Source: Mycoplana azooxidifex (lineage in GTDB: Bacteria; Pseudomonadota; Alphaproteobacteria; Rhizobiales; Rhizobiaceae). From it: 64,000 bases of DNA. Every line of letters begins with the position of its first letter. The stretch's first letter is position 1. Made by a program: the position numbers and the translations under genes. Under the pieces are notes generated by a model that did no database searches, was not told the DNA's origin, and saw only the letters and a program-made list of their open reading frames with translations. The DNA is taken from positions 62,001-126,000 of the forward strand of contig NZ_JACIEE010000011.1 of NCBI RefSeq assembly GCF_014196765.1, given 5' to 3'. Of the stretch, positions 34,601-43,104 are shown piece after piece.

Positions 34601-35032
34601 GTGTCGAAAGAAGAAGTCACCAAGAGACGTCTCGGCAAGACGGCGCAGGCCCGCCGCCTGCGCCGCAGCGAAACCGAAGAGGAGTTCCGTCTCTGGAGCG
34701 AACTGCGCAATCGCCACCTGAACGGCTACAAGTTCGCGCGTCAGGTACCGCTTGGACCCTACATCGTTGATTTTCTCTGTCGTGAAGAACGGCTCATCGT
34801 CGAGATCGATGGTTTCCATCATGCTGAAGGCTGCACCGACATTCCCCGGACACAATGGCTCAATCGTAACGGCTATGCTGTCTTGCGCTTCTGGAACCAC
34901 GAGATAACGCGCGAGCGCCGCGCCGTCCTAAATACGATCCTCGCCGCACTGTCCGGCCGCTTGAGCCAACGTTGCGACGCCACACGCTTTCACCCGTCTC
35001 TCATCACCGAAATGGAATCGACAGGGGAATAA
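34601..35032 (+). CDS. DUF559 (Vsr-like endonuclease fold) protein
   Basis: 143 residues from a GTG at 34601 with a GAGGGGGG ribosome binding site. The frame stays open back to 34379 but that part is repeat DNA. The DUF559 core is present: LRRSETEEEFRLWSELRNRH, FARQVPLGPYIVDFLCREERLIVEIDG, FHHAEG, RTQWLNRNGYAVLRFWNHEI. The D...E-x-D arrangement (IVDFLC, LIVEIDG) is the PD-(D/E)XK-like site of the very-short-patch-repair relatives. No biological role is established. It sits inside a pyrimidine operon directly against a palindromic repeat, which suggests late insertion. Confidence 0.78.
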   Translation: MSKEEVTKRRLGKTAQARRLRRSETEEEFRLWSELRNRHLNGYKFARQVPLGPYIVDFLCREERLIVEIDGFHHAEGCTDIPRTQWLNRNGYAVLRFWNHEITRERRAVLNTILAALSGRLSQRCDATRFHPSLITEMESTGE

Positions 35033-35033
35033 A

Positions 35034-36491
35034 ATGCCAACCACAGTCATCAAGGGCGGAACCGTCGTCACCGCCGACCTCACCTACAAGGCGGACGTCA
35101 AGATCGAGGGCGGCAGGATCGTCGAGATCGGCCCGGACCTTTCCGGCGACGAGGTGCTGGACGCGGCCGGCTGCTATGTCATGCCGGGCGGCATCGATCC
35201 GCACACCCATCTCGAAATGCCATTCATGGGCACCTATTCCTCCGACGATTTTGAGAGCGGCACGCGCGCGGCCCTTTCCGGCGGCACCACCATGGTGGTC
35301 GATTTCGCCCTGCCGTCGCCCGGGCAGTCGCTGCTGGAAGCACTGACGATGTGGGACAACAAGTCCACCCGCGCCAACTGCGACTATTCCTTCCACATGG
35401 CGGTGACCTGGTGGAGCGAACAGGTCTTCAACGAGATGAAGACGGTCGTGCAGGACAAGGGCATCAACACCTTCAAGCACTTCATGGCCTACAAGGGCGC
35501 CCTGATGGTGGACGACGACGAGATGTTCGCCTCCTTCCAGCGCTGCGCCGAGCTCGGCGCCCTGCCGCTCGTCCATGCCGAGAACGGCGACGTCGTCGCC
35601 TCGCTTTCGGCCAAGCTCCTGGCCGACGGCAACAACGGCCCGGAAGCGCACGCCTATTCGCGTCCCGCCGAGGTCGAGGGCGAGGCGACCAACCGCGCGA
35701 TCATGATCGCCGACATGGCCGGCTGCCCGGTCTATATCGTCCACACCTCCTGCGAGCAGGCGCACGAGGCGATCCGCCGGGCGCGGCAGAAGGGCATGCG
35801 CGTCTATGGCGAGCCGCTGATCCAGCACCTGACGCTGGACGAAAGCGAATATTTCGACAAGGACTGGGACCACGCCGCCCGCCGCGTCATGTCGCCGCCC
35901 TTCCGCAACAAGCAGCATCAGGACTCACTCTGGGCGGGGCTCGCCTCCGGCTCGTTGCAGGTGGTCGCCACCGACCACTGCGCCTTCACCACCAAGCAGA
36001 AGCGCTTCGGCGTCGGAGACTTCACCAAGATCCCGAACGGCACCGGCGGGCTGGAGGATCGCCTGCCGATGCTCTGGACCTACGGCGTCAATACCGGGCG
36101 CCTGACGATGAACGAATTCGTCGCCGTCACCTCGACCAACATCGCCAAGATCCTCAACGTCTATCCGCGGAAGGGCGCGATCCTCGTCGGCGCCGATGCC
36201 GACATCGTCGTCTGGGATCCGAAGCGCAAGAAGACCATTGCCGCCAGGACCCAGCAGTCGGCGATCGACTACAACGTCTTCGAGGGCAAGGAGGTGACCG
36301 GCCTGCCGCGCTTCACCCTCACCCGCGGCGTCGTCGCGATCGAGGAAAGCACGATCCGCACGCAGGAGGGCCATGGCCAGTTCATCCGGCGCGAGCCGGT
36401 CACCGCCGTCAGCAAGGCGCTGTCCACCTGGAAGGAACTCACCGCCCCGCGCAAGGTCGAGCGCAGCGGCATTCCGGCAACGGGCGTGTGA
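35034..36491 (+). CDS. hydA: Dihydropyrimidinase (PydB)
   Basis: 485 residues, starting one base after the DUF559 stop codon. It is a cyclic amidohydrolase: metal ligands in GGIDPHTHLEMPF (about residue 57), the carboxylated lysine in TFKHFMAYKGALM (about 150), histidines in LVHAENGD and YIVHTSC, and the catalytic aspartate in VATDHCAFTTKQK (about 315). It opens dihydrouracil to N-carbamoyl-beta-alanine, step two of the reductive pyrimidine route, and hydrolyses 5-substituted hydantoins in many bacteria. It lies between the carbamoyl-hydrolase and a transporter locus. Confidence 0.93.
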   Translation: MPTTVIKGGTVVTADLTYKADVKIEGGRIVEIGPDLSGDEVLDAAGCYVMPGGIDPHTHLEMPFMGTYSSDDFESGTRAALSGGTTMVVDFALPSPGQSLLEALTMWDNKSTRANCDYSFHMAVTWWSEQVFNEMKTVVQDKGINTFKHFMAYKGALMVDDDEMFASFQRCAELGALPLVHAENGDVVASLSAKLLADGNNGPEAHAYSRPAEVEGEATNRAIMIADMAGCPVYIVHTSCEQAHEAIRRARQKGMRVYGEPLIQHLTLDESEYFDKDWDHAARRVMSPPFRNKQHQDSLWAGLASGSLQVVATDHCAFTTKQKRFGVGDFTKIPNGTGGLEDRLPMLWTYGVNTGRLTMNEFVAVTSTNIAKILNVYPRKGAILVGADADIVVWDPKRKKTIAARTQQSAIDYNVFEGKEVTGLPRFTLTRGVVAIEESTIRTQEGHGQFIRREPVTAVSKALSTWKELTAPRKVERSGIPATGV

Positions 36492-36518
36492 CGGCATGCC
36501 GCGATCCGTCCCGAGAGA

Positions 36519-36628
36519 CCCCTCCCCGACCCCTCCCCACAAGGGGGAGCGGCGAGCCGGCGGCATCGCCGCGTGTCTTCTCCCCCCTTGTGGGGGAGAT
36601 GCCCGGCAGGGCAGAGGGGGAATTCCCG
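36519..36628. repeat. Paired inverted palindromic repeat (RIME-like), locus 2
   Basis: A partial copy at 36519-36549 and a fuller opposite copy at 36580-36628 share the CTCCCCC-TTG-GGGGGAG palindrome. The second copy continues with AGATGCCCGGCAGGGCAGA, the same module seen at locus 3. It lies after dihydropyrimidinase and before the convergent cupin gene, where it could fold as a bidirectional stem. Confidence 0.7.
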
Positions 36629-36657
36629 GGAGAACGATCGTCAATCTCCTCCTCCGT

Positions 36658-37068
36658 TCACGGCACCAGTCCGTCCAGTTCCGGGAGCAGCACCACGCTC
36701 TCCTGCTCGTGCGGATCTGTCCGGGCGATCACCGCCGAGCAGGGCGCGTCGGAGAGGTTTGCCGGCAGGTGCGGCACGCCGGCGGGGATGTAGAACATCT
36801 CGCCCGCCTTCACGACGACATGTTCCTCGAGCCGTTCGCCGTACCAGGTGTGCGCCTCGCCCGAAAGTACGTAGATCGCCGTCTCGTGGCTCTCGTGCAG
36901 ATGGGCTTTCGCGCGTGCGCCCGGCGGTATCGTCAAGAGGTGCATGCAGATGCCGGTCGAGCCGACCGTCTCGCGGGCAATCCCCTCGAAATACGAAAAA
37001 CCCTGCTTGCCGTCATAAGTGCCGCCCGGCCGGATGACGCGGCAGGTCGCCTTTTCACCCCTATCCAT
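36658..37068 (-). CDS. Cupin-domain protein
   Basis: 136 residues from the ATG at 37068. It is a single cupin barrel with motif 1 AKAHLHESHETAIYVLSGEAHTWYG (His-His-Glu type) and motif 2 VKAGEMFYIPAGVPHLPANL. The metal site looks intact, so it may be a metal-dependent enzyme or sensor, but no substrate can be named. It is divergent from the ABC transporter ATPase across a 125-bp control region and convergent with dihydropyrimidinase. A role in pyrimidine or related uptake is suggested only by position. Confidence 0.8.
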   Translation of the reverse strand: MDRGEKATCRVIRPGGTYDGKQGFSYFEGIARETVGSTGICMHLLTIPPGARAKAHLHESHETAIYVLSGEAHTWYGERLEEHVVVKAGEMFYIPAGVPHLPANLSDAPCSAVIARTDPHEQESVVLLPELDGLVP

Positions 37069-37193
37069 TGTCCTTCCTCCAACCTTTCCATGTGAGCAAT
37101 CCCGTGTCCGATCTGACCATGAAGACAATGCCGATTGCAATGCGCCCGACAGGCATGCAGTCTGGTTCCGCCAGCGCCATCGAGGGCACGAAA

Positions 37194-37985
37194 ATGGACA
37201 GCCGCACCGCCGCCTCCGTCGTTTGCGCGCAAAATCTCGGCCTGACCTTCGGAACCGCCGATGGCCCGGTCGTAGCCCTGACGGACGTCAACCTGACGGT
37301 CGACAAGGGCGATTTCGTCTCCTTCATCGGCCCTTCCGGTTGCGGCAAGACCACCTTCCTGCGCGTCATCGCCGACCTGGAGAAGGTGACCTCGGGCACG
37401 ATCACCGTCAACGGCATGACGCCGGAGGAAGCGCGCCACAAGCGCGCCTACGGCTACGTCTTCCAGGCGGCAGCCCTCTATCCGTGGCGCACCATCGAGA
37501 AGAACATCGCCCTGCCGCTGGAGATCATGGGCTATTCGGGCGCCGAGCAGAAGGAGCGGATCGCCCGCACGCTCGAACTCGTCAACCTCGAGGGCTTCGG
37601 CAAGAAATATCCCTGGCAGCTTTCCGGCGGCATGCAGCAGCGCGCCTCGATCGCCCGCGCGCTCGCCTTCGACGCCGACCTGCTCTTGATGGACGAACCC
37701 TTCGGCGCATTGGACGAAATTGTCCGCGACCACCTGAACGAACAGCTTCTGAAGCTCTGGGCACGGACGAACAAGACGATCTGCTTCGTCACCCACTCGA
37801 TCCCCGAGGCCGTCTACCTCTCGACCAGGATCGTCGTCATGAGCCCCCGCCCCGGCCGCGTCACCGACGTCATCGAATCCACGCTGCCGAACGAGCGCCC
37901 GCTCGACATCCGCGAGAGCCCCGAATTCCTCGAAATCGCCCATCGCGTCCGCGAGGGTTTGCGCGCGGGGCACAGCTATGAGTGA
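37194..37985 (+). CDS. NitT/Tau-family ABC transporter ATP-binding protein
   Basis: 263 residues from the ATG at 37194, preferred because GAGG lies 8-11 bp upstream and the length fits SsuB/TauB; ATG 37119 and TTG 37068 are in frame. Walker A is GPSGCGKTT (about residue 47), signature LSGGMQQRASIARAL (about 142), Walker B LLLMDEPFGALDE and H-switch FVTHSIPEAVYLS. It powers the two permeases downstream. The neighbourhood suggests import of a pyrimidine, hydantoin or related N-heterocycle. Confidence 0.87.
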   Translation: MDSRTAASVVCAQNLGLTFGTADGPVVALTDVNLTVDKGDFVSFIGPSGCGKTTFLRVIADLEKVTSGTITVNGMTPEEARHKRAYGYVFQAAALYPWRTIEKNIALPLEIMGYSGAEQKERIARTLELVNLEGFGKKYPWQLSGGMQQRASIARALAFDADLLLMDEPFGALDEIVRDHLNEQLLKLWARTNKTICFVTHSIPEAVYLSTRIVVMSPRPGRVTDVIESTLPNERPLDIRESPEFLEIAHRVREGLRAGHSYE

Positions 37986-38016
37986 TCCGGAAGCACGAAT
38001 GGTTCCGCCAGCAGAT

Positions 38017-38194
38017 ACCCCCCTCTGTCACTTCGTGACATCTCCCCCTCAAGGGGGGAGATCGTTCCCCACCGGCGCCCACCGTGCGTCGGCCCGCCAT
38101 CCCAAGCCCTCTTTCGTAGCCGACGTGGTAAGACGGCGCCCCTTGCCGATCTCCCCCCTTGAGGGGGAGATGCCCGGCAGGGCAGAGGGGGGTG
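38017..38194. repeat. Paired inverted palindromic repeat (RIME-like), locus 3
   Basis: Copies at 38017-38063 and 38148-38194 lie in opposite orientation. The outer 25 bp and the tail are nearly identical, but the inner hairpin differs: GTCAC-N3-GTGAC in one and GCCC-N4-GGGC in the other, a compensatory change. The pair fills the 231-bp gap between the ABC ATPase and the small membrane protein gene. Confidence 0.75.
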
Positions 38195-38216
38195 TCGCGG
38201 CTCGGAGGAAGCGGCC

Positions 38217-38552
38217 ATGAACCCCCAGTTCATCCTCTGGCTGGCGGGCTCCATGGCCGTGTTCCTCTCGGCGGCGACGGCGTCGCGGGCTTATGTCTCC
38301 AGCAACAACGTGCTCTTGCTGGTCTTTTCGCTCTTCCTCTATTGCGTCGGCAACCTGATGATGGTGCGGCTGATGCGCGAGGGCGGGCTCGGGCTTGCGA
38401 TCTCTGCCTCGGCCATCGCCCAGTTGCTGTTCGTCAACGTCATCGCCTTTGCCGTCTTCGACGAGCGGCTGTCCAATACCCAGCTTGCAGGCGTCGGCCT
38501 CGGCGTGGTCGCCATGGGACTGATGCTGCTGCCCCTGGGAGAGCGGAGCTGA
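38217..38552 (+). CDS. Small four-helix membrane protein, SMR/DMT-like, in an ABC operon
   Basis: 111 residues with four predicted helices (about 5-22, 30-50, 60-80 and 88-106), the size and layout of SMR/EamA half-transporters. It lacks the usual helix-1 glutamate motif of EmrE: the segment reads WLAGSMAVFLSAATASRAYV. The loop RLMREGGLGLAISASAIAQLL and the end FDERLSNTQLAGVGLGVVAMGLML are DMT-like. It is 2 bp from the first permease, so it is part of the ABC operon. It may be an accessory subunit or an independent exporter of the same substrate; neither is shown. Confidence 0.72.
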   Translation: MNPQFILWLAGSMAVFLSAATASRAYVSSNNVLLLVFSLFLYCVGNLMMVRLMREGGLGLAISASAIAQLLFVNVIAFAVFDERLSNTQLAGVGLGVVAMGLMLLPLGERS

Positions 38553-38554
38553 CG

Positions 38555-39439
38555 ATGGAAAAGGAAAGCTTCATCCTCGATCGCCTCCTGCCCGTCGGCA
38601 CCGTCGTCGTAGCACTCGTGGCGCTCTGGTACGTCGCCGCCGTCTTCCTAAATGCTCCCTTCGAGCGCGACACGGCCGCCCGCAACGGCACGACGATCAC
38701 CTTTGCGGAGCTCCTGCCGAAGACCATGGCGCAGCAGCGTCCGGTGCTGCCGGCGCCCCACCAGGTGATCGCCGAGCTCTGGGACACCACCGTCAACAAG
38801 GCCGTCACCTCCAAGCGCAGCCTCGTCTACCACGCCTGGGTGACGCTCTCGGCCACCCTGCTCGGCTTTGCCATGGGCACCGTGCTCGGCATCCTGCTCG
38901 CCATCGGCATTGTCCACAACCGGGCGATGGACCGCTCGCTGATGCCCTGGGTGATCGCCAGCCAGACGATCCCGATCCTCGCCATCGCGCCGATGATCAT
39001 CGTCGTGCTCAATGCGGTCGGCCTCTCCGGCCTGATGCCGAAGGCGCTGATCTCCACCTATCTCAGCTTTTTCCCCGTCGTCGTCGGCATGGTGAAGGGC
39101 CTGCGCAGCCCCGAGCAGATCCAGCTGGACCTGATGCACACCTACAACGCCTCTTCGGCGCAAACGTTCTGGAAGCTGCGCTGGCCATCCTCCATGCCCT
39201 ATCTCTTCACCTCTCTGAAGGTGGCGATTGCGATCTCGCTGGTCGGCGCCATCGTCGGCGAATTGCCGACCGGTGCGGTGGCCGGCCTCGGCGCCCGCCT
39301 GCTCGCCGGCTCCTACTATGGCCAGACGGTGCAGATCTGGGCAGCGCTGTTCATGGCCGCCGCCGTCGCCGCCCTGCTGGTGATCGTGGTCGGCATCGCA
39401 CACTCGGCCGTGCTCAGGCGGATGGGAGCGCGCGCATGA
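38555..39439 (+). CDS. NitT/Tau-family ABC transporter permease 1
   Basis: 294 residues from the ATG at 38555. A membrane anchor (about 10-32) precedes a periplasmic stretch and the permease core with WVTLSATLLGFAMGTVLGILLAIG and the EAA-type loop DLMHTYNASSAQTFWKLRWPSSMPYLFTSLKVA. It lies 2 bp after the small membrane protein gene and overlaps permease 2 by 4 bp. Two different permeases in one operon imply a heterodimeric channel. Confidence 0.87.
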   Translation: MEKESFILDRLLPVGTVVVALVALWYVAAVFLNAPFERDTAARNGTTITFAELLPKTMAQQRPVLPAPHQVIAELWDTTVNKAVTSKRSLVYHAWVTLSATLLGFAMGTVLGILLAIGIVHNRAMDRSLMPWVIASQTIPILAIAPMIIVVLNAVGLSGLMPKALISTYLSFFPVVVGMVKGLRSPEQIQLDLMHTYNASSAQTFWKLRWPSSMPYLFTSLKVAIAISLVGAIVGELPTGAVAGLGARLLAGSYYGQTVQIWAALFMAAAVAALLVIVVGIAHSAVLRRMGARA

Positions 39440-40305
39440 ACGCAGCCCCGCTCCTCGCAGCCGTCGTCTTCTGGCTGGCCGCCTGGGCCTTCAACGAATG
39501 GCTCGTGCGCCAGCATTTCCAAAGCCGCGCCGTCCAGCAGATCGCGCGCGCCGTCGTGCCGCTGCTCTTCGGCATCACCCTGCTGGTACTGTGGGAAGGG
39601 ATCGTGCGCGGCTTCAATGTTCCCTCCGTCCTGCTGCCGCCGCCGAGCGCGATCTGGCAGCGGCTGATCACCTCCCTGCCGACGCTCTGGGCGGATTTCC
39701 GCCAGACGTTTCTCAAGTCGGTGATCACCGGCTACGTGCTCGGCTGCGGCCTGGGATTCGTCGTGGCGATCCTGATCGACCGCTCGCCCTTCCTGCAGAA
39801 GGGATTGCTGCCGCTCGGCAACTTCGTCTCGGCGCTGCCGGTGATCGGCGTGGCCCCGATCATGGTCATGTGGTTCGGCTTCGACTGGCAGTCCAAGGTC
39901 GCCGTCGTGGTCATCATGACCTTCTTCCCGATGCTGGTGAATACCGTCGCCGGTCTCGCCGCGGCAAGCCACATGGAGCGCGACCTGATGCGGACCTATG
40001 CCGCGAACTGGTGGCAGACGATGGTGAAGCTGCGCCTGCCGGCCGCCTGGCCCTTCATCTTCAACGCGCTCAAGATCAATTCGACGCTGGCGCTGATCGG
40101 CGCCATCGTCGCCGAGTTCTTCGGGACGCCCATCGTCGGCATGGGTTTCCGCATCTCCACCGAGGTGGGCCGCATGAATGTCGACATGGTCTGGGCCGAG
40201 ATCGCGATCGCCGCGCTCGCCGGCTCCATCTTCTACGGGACGGTGGCGCTGATCGAGCGCGCCGTCACGTTCTGGCATCCGTCTGTCCGCGGTGGGCAGG
40301 CGTAA
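39436..40305 (+). CDS. NitT/Tau-family ABC transporter permease 2
   Basis: 289 residues, ATG overlapping the previous stop. Six or seven helices; the binding-protein-dependent core has FLKSVITGYVLGCGLGFVVAILI and the coupling loop DLMRTYAANWWQTMVKLRLPAAWPFIFNALKIN. It forms the channel with permease 1 and is followed 26 bp on by the substrate-binding protein gene. Confidence 0.87.
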   Translation: MNAAPLLAAVVFWLAAWAFNEWLVRQHFQSRAVQQIARAVVPLLFGITLLVLWEGIVRGFNVPSVLLPPPSAIWQRLITSLPTLWADFRQTFLKSVITGYVLGCGLGFVVAILIDRSPFLQKGLLPLGNFVSALPVIGVAPIMVMWFGFDWQSKVAVVVIMTFFPMLVNTVAGLAAASHMERDLMRTYAANWWQTMVKLRLPAAWPFIFNALKINSTLALIGAIVAEFFGTPIVGMGFRISTEVGRMNVDMVWAEIAIAALAGSIFYGTVALIERAVTFWHPSVRGGQA

Positions 40306-40331
40306 CAATGCGCAAAAATGAGGGAACAGCT

Positions 40332-41324
40332 ATGAAAAAGACTATCGCATCGCTTCTCATGGCAAGCGCCTTTTCGCTTGCCGCCTTCCAGGCCGGGGCC
40401 GCCGACAAGGTCACGCTGCAACTGAAATGGGTCACGCAGGCCCAGTTTGCCGGCTACTACGTCGCCAAGGACAAGGGCTTCTACGAAGAAGAGGGGCTCG
40501 ACGTCGAGATCAAGCCGGGCGGCCCGGACATCGCCCCGGCCCAGGTGATCGCCGGCGGCGGCGCCGACGTCGTCGTCGACTGGATGCCGTCTGCGCTTGC
40601 CACCCGCGAGAAGGGCGTGCCGCTCGTCAACATCGCCCAGCCGTTCAAGTCCTCGGGCATGATGCTGACCTGCCTGAAGGAAAGCGGCGTCAAGGGACCG
40701 GAGGACTTCAAGGGCAAGACGCTCGGCGTCTGGTTCTTCGGCAACGAGTATCCGTTCCTGTCCTGGATGGCGCACCTGAAGATCCCGACCGACGGCGGCC
40801 CCGAAGGCGTTACGGTGCTGAAGCAGGGCTTCAACGTCGATCCGCTGATCCAGAAGCAGGCGGCCTGCATCTCGACGATGACCTACAACGAGTACTGGCA
40901 GGTGATCGACGCCGGCATCAAGCCGAAGGACCTCGTCACCTTCAAGTACGAGGACCAGGGCGTGGCGACGCTCGAGGACGGCCTCTACGTGCTCGAGGAC
41001 AAGCTGAAGGATCCGGACTTCAAGGCGAGGATGGTCAAGTTCGTCCGCGCCTCGATGAAGGGCTGGAAATATGCCGAGGAAAACCCGGACGAGGCGGCCG
41101 ACATCGTGCTGGAGAACGACAGTACCGGCGCGCAGACCGAGGCCCACCAGAAGCGCATGATGGGCGAGGTCGCCAAGCTCACGGCCGGCTCCAACGGCGC
41201 GCTCGACGAGGCCGATTACAAGCGCACGGTCGCCTCGCTGCTGGCCGGCGGGTCCGACCCGGTCATCTCCAAGGAACCGGAAGGTGCCTGGACGCACGAA
41301 GTCACCGACGCAGCCCTCAAGTAG
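40332..41324 (+). CDS. NMT1/THI5-like ABC substrate-binding protein
   Basis: 330 residues from the ATG at 40332; an ATG five codons earlier in a slightly longer form is possible. The signal peptide is MKKTIASLLMASAFSLAAFQ with cleavage after AGAA. The mature protein begins KVTLQLKWVTQAQFAGYYVAKDKGFY, the NMT1/THI5 signature used by pyrimidine-precursor, thiamine-precursor and riboflavin-type binding proteins, followed by GGGADVVVDWMPSALATREKG. With pyrimidine genes upstream, a pyrimidine-like ligand is likely but unproven. A strong terminator follows. Confidence 0.87.
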   Translation: MKKTIASLLMASAFSLAAFQAGAADKVTLQLKWVTQAQFAGYYVAKDKGFYEEEGLDVEIKPGGPDIAPAQVIAGGGADVVVDWMPSALATREKGVPLVNIAQPFKSSGMMLTCLKESGVKGPEDFKGKTLGVWFFGNEYPFLSWMAHLKIPTDGGPEGVTVLKQGFNVDPLIQKQAACISTMTYNEYWQVIDAGIKPKDLVTFKYEDQGVATLEDGLYVLEDKLKDPDFKARMVKFVRASMKGWKYAEENPDEAADIVLENDSTGAQTEAHQKRMMGEVAKLTAGSNGALDEADYKRTVASLLAGGSDPVISKEPEGAWTHEVTDAALK

Positions 41325-41352
41325 GGGTCAGCGCCGGCATTCGCCGAACAGG

Positions 41353-41381
41353 GCGCGCGGGGATATCTCCGCGCGCTTTTT
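41353..41381 (+). terminator. Rho-independent terminator of the ABC operon
   Basis: GCGCGCGG (41353-41360) pairs perfectly with CCGCGCGC (41369-41376) around an 8-nt loop, followed by TTTTT. It lies 29 bp after the binding-protein stop. Confidence 0.85.
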
Positions 41382-41664
41382 CGTTCCTGGAGACCGCCAT
41401 CAGGCCCCATGCGCGTCATGATGGCACAGGCCGGACCTGTTGCACGCTCACAACGCTCAATGTAAATAGTGAGGCACCATTTTGTTTGCTGCTTGTAAGC
41501 ATGAAGCCGCCTCATTACATAAGGCGCGCGGTTTGGAGTGGCCCAAGAGGCCGAAAGGAAGCGAAAAGGCTACCTTTTCGACCGCGCCCGGAGGAAATGC
41601 GGCAGCACGGCGAAAATAGCCGGCCTACGCTCTGTGAATTCATTTGCATCTTGAAGGTTCGTCC

Positions 41665-42879
41665 ATGGCGCTTGGATTGAAGTACGTACTCTGCCTGTCG
41701 GTTGCCATGTCGACGGCGACCGGCTTCGTGCCTGTCGCCGTGTCTGTCGCCCACAGCGCCGATGCGGCGCCTGTGGCCGAACAGGCGCCGAGCCTGCCGG
41801 CCATCGTCGTCACCGCCGTGGAAGAGCGCGCCATCGTCGATCGCGTCATCGCCACCGGCACGATCCAGCCGGTCGAGGAAGTCTATGTCGCTCCCCTCGT
41901 CGACGGCCTTTCCATCCGTTCCCTCGGCGCCGACGTGGCCGACCGGGTCAAGGAGGGCGACACGCTGGCGACCCTGAACGACGACGCGCTGGTGCTGGAA
42001 AACAGCCGGCTGGCGGCGATGCGGGCGAAGGCGGAAGCCTCCGTCGCGCAGATGCAGGCACAGCTGGTCGAGGCCAAGGCCAATGCCGAGGAGGCCGACA
42101 AGGCGCGCATCCGCGCCGAGACGCTGGTGAAGTCCGGTGCTACGTCGCAGGCGACCTTCGACCAGGCGACGGCAGCCGGCCGGGCCGCGGTTTCGCGCGT
42201 CACCTCCGCCGAGCAGGCGATCACGGTGTCGCAGGCGGAAATCCGCGTCATGGACGCCCAGATCGCCGACATCAACCTGAAGCTGGCGCGCACCTCCGTG
42301 AAGGCGCCGGTGTCCGGCGTCGTATCGACGCGCACGGCCAAGATCGGCGCGATCGCCATGGGCGGCGGGACGCAGCCGCTGTTCTCCATCATCCGCAACG
42401 GCGAGATCGAGCTGAAAGCGGACGTGTCCGAAGCGAACATCCTGAAGCTGCAGGTCGGTCAGGAAGCGACGATTTCGCTTGCCGGCGGCAGCGCGCGGCT
42501 GACCGGCCGTATCCGCCTGGTCGAGCCGACACTGAGCAACGACACACGGCTCGGCCGGACTTACATCAAGATTGACGAGCCGGAGAAGGCGCGCGTCGGC
42601 ATGTTCGCCAGCGCCGAGATCACGGTGCAGGAGAAAAAGGGCCTCGTCCTGCCGCTTTCGGCCGTTACCACGTCCCGCGACGGCACCGTGGCCCGCAAGG
42701 TCGAGGACGGCGTCGTCACGCTGGTGAAGGTCGAAACCGGCATCCAGGACGGGCAACTGATCGAGATCACAAGCGGCCTTGCCGCCGGTGACGAGGTCGT
42801 CGCCAAGGCAGGCGCCTATGTCCGCGACGGCGACAGGATCAGGCCGGTGCGGGCCGCCCAGTCCCAGGCCGCGAACTGA
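41665..42879 (+). CDS. RND efflux periplasmic adaptor (HlyD/MFP family)
   Basis: 404 residues from the ATG at 41665; the frame opens at a TTG at 41644. A signal or anchor segment (about 5-35) precedes the membrane-fusion core: IVDRVIATGTIQPVEEVYVAPLVDG (lipoyl/barrel), a long coiled coil (about 110-205 with ARIRAETLVKSGATSQATFDQA) and KAPVSGVVSTRTAKIGAIAMGG. It bridges the inner-membrane pump to an outer-membrane channel. The pump gene follows after 225 bp. No regulator or channel gene is adjacent. Confidence 0.9.
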   Translation: MALGLKYVLCLSVAMSTATGFVPVAVSVAHSADAAPVAEQAPSLPAIVVTAVEERAIVDRVIATGTIQPVEEVYVAPLVDGLSIRSLGADVADRVKEGDTLATLNDDALVLENSRLAAMRAKAEASVAQMQAQLVEAKANAEEADKARIRAETLVKSGATSQATFDQATAAGRAAVSRVTSAEQAITVSQAEIRVMDAQIADINLKLARTSVKAPVSGVVSTRTAKIGAIAMGGGTQPLFSIIRNGEIELKADVSEANILKLQVGQEATISLAGGSARLTGRIRLVEPTLSNDTRLGRTYIKIDEPEKARVGMFASAEITVQEKKGLVLPLSAVTTSRDGTVARKVEDGVVTLVKVETGIQDGQLIEITSGLAAGDEVVAKAGAYVRDGDRIRPVRAAQSQAAN

Positions 42880-43104
42880 CGAGACCGCGAACTGACTGCG
42901 GCTTGAAAATTGAAGCCCGCCCCGATCGCCGCGATGGATTTCGCAAGGCAGGATGCGTGGTAAAGTATCGTCCGGGACAACCGCCCGTGCGACCGGAAAA
43001 ATGGGAACGCCGGCGCCCGCGAGGTGCGCGGGACTGACGCGCGAAGATCGAGCCGGCCGGATGCGATTGGTCGCTGTGCGCTGTGCCATGAGGACAACTG
43101 GGAC

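Noticed and set aside
34601-35032. DUF559 gene as part of a restriction or defence system
   Set aside because: No methyltransferase, helicase or other defence gene is nearby; it sits alone in a catabolic operon.
34398-38194. CRISPR-like array formed by the repeated GC-rich motifs
   Set aside because: The repeats are opposed pairs with internal palindromes, irregular spacing and no spacers; no cas genes are present.
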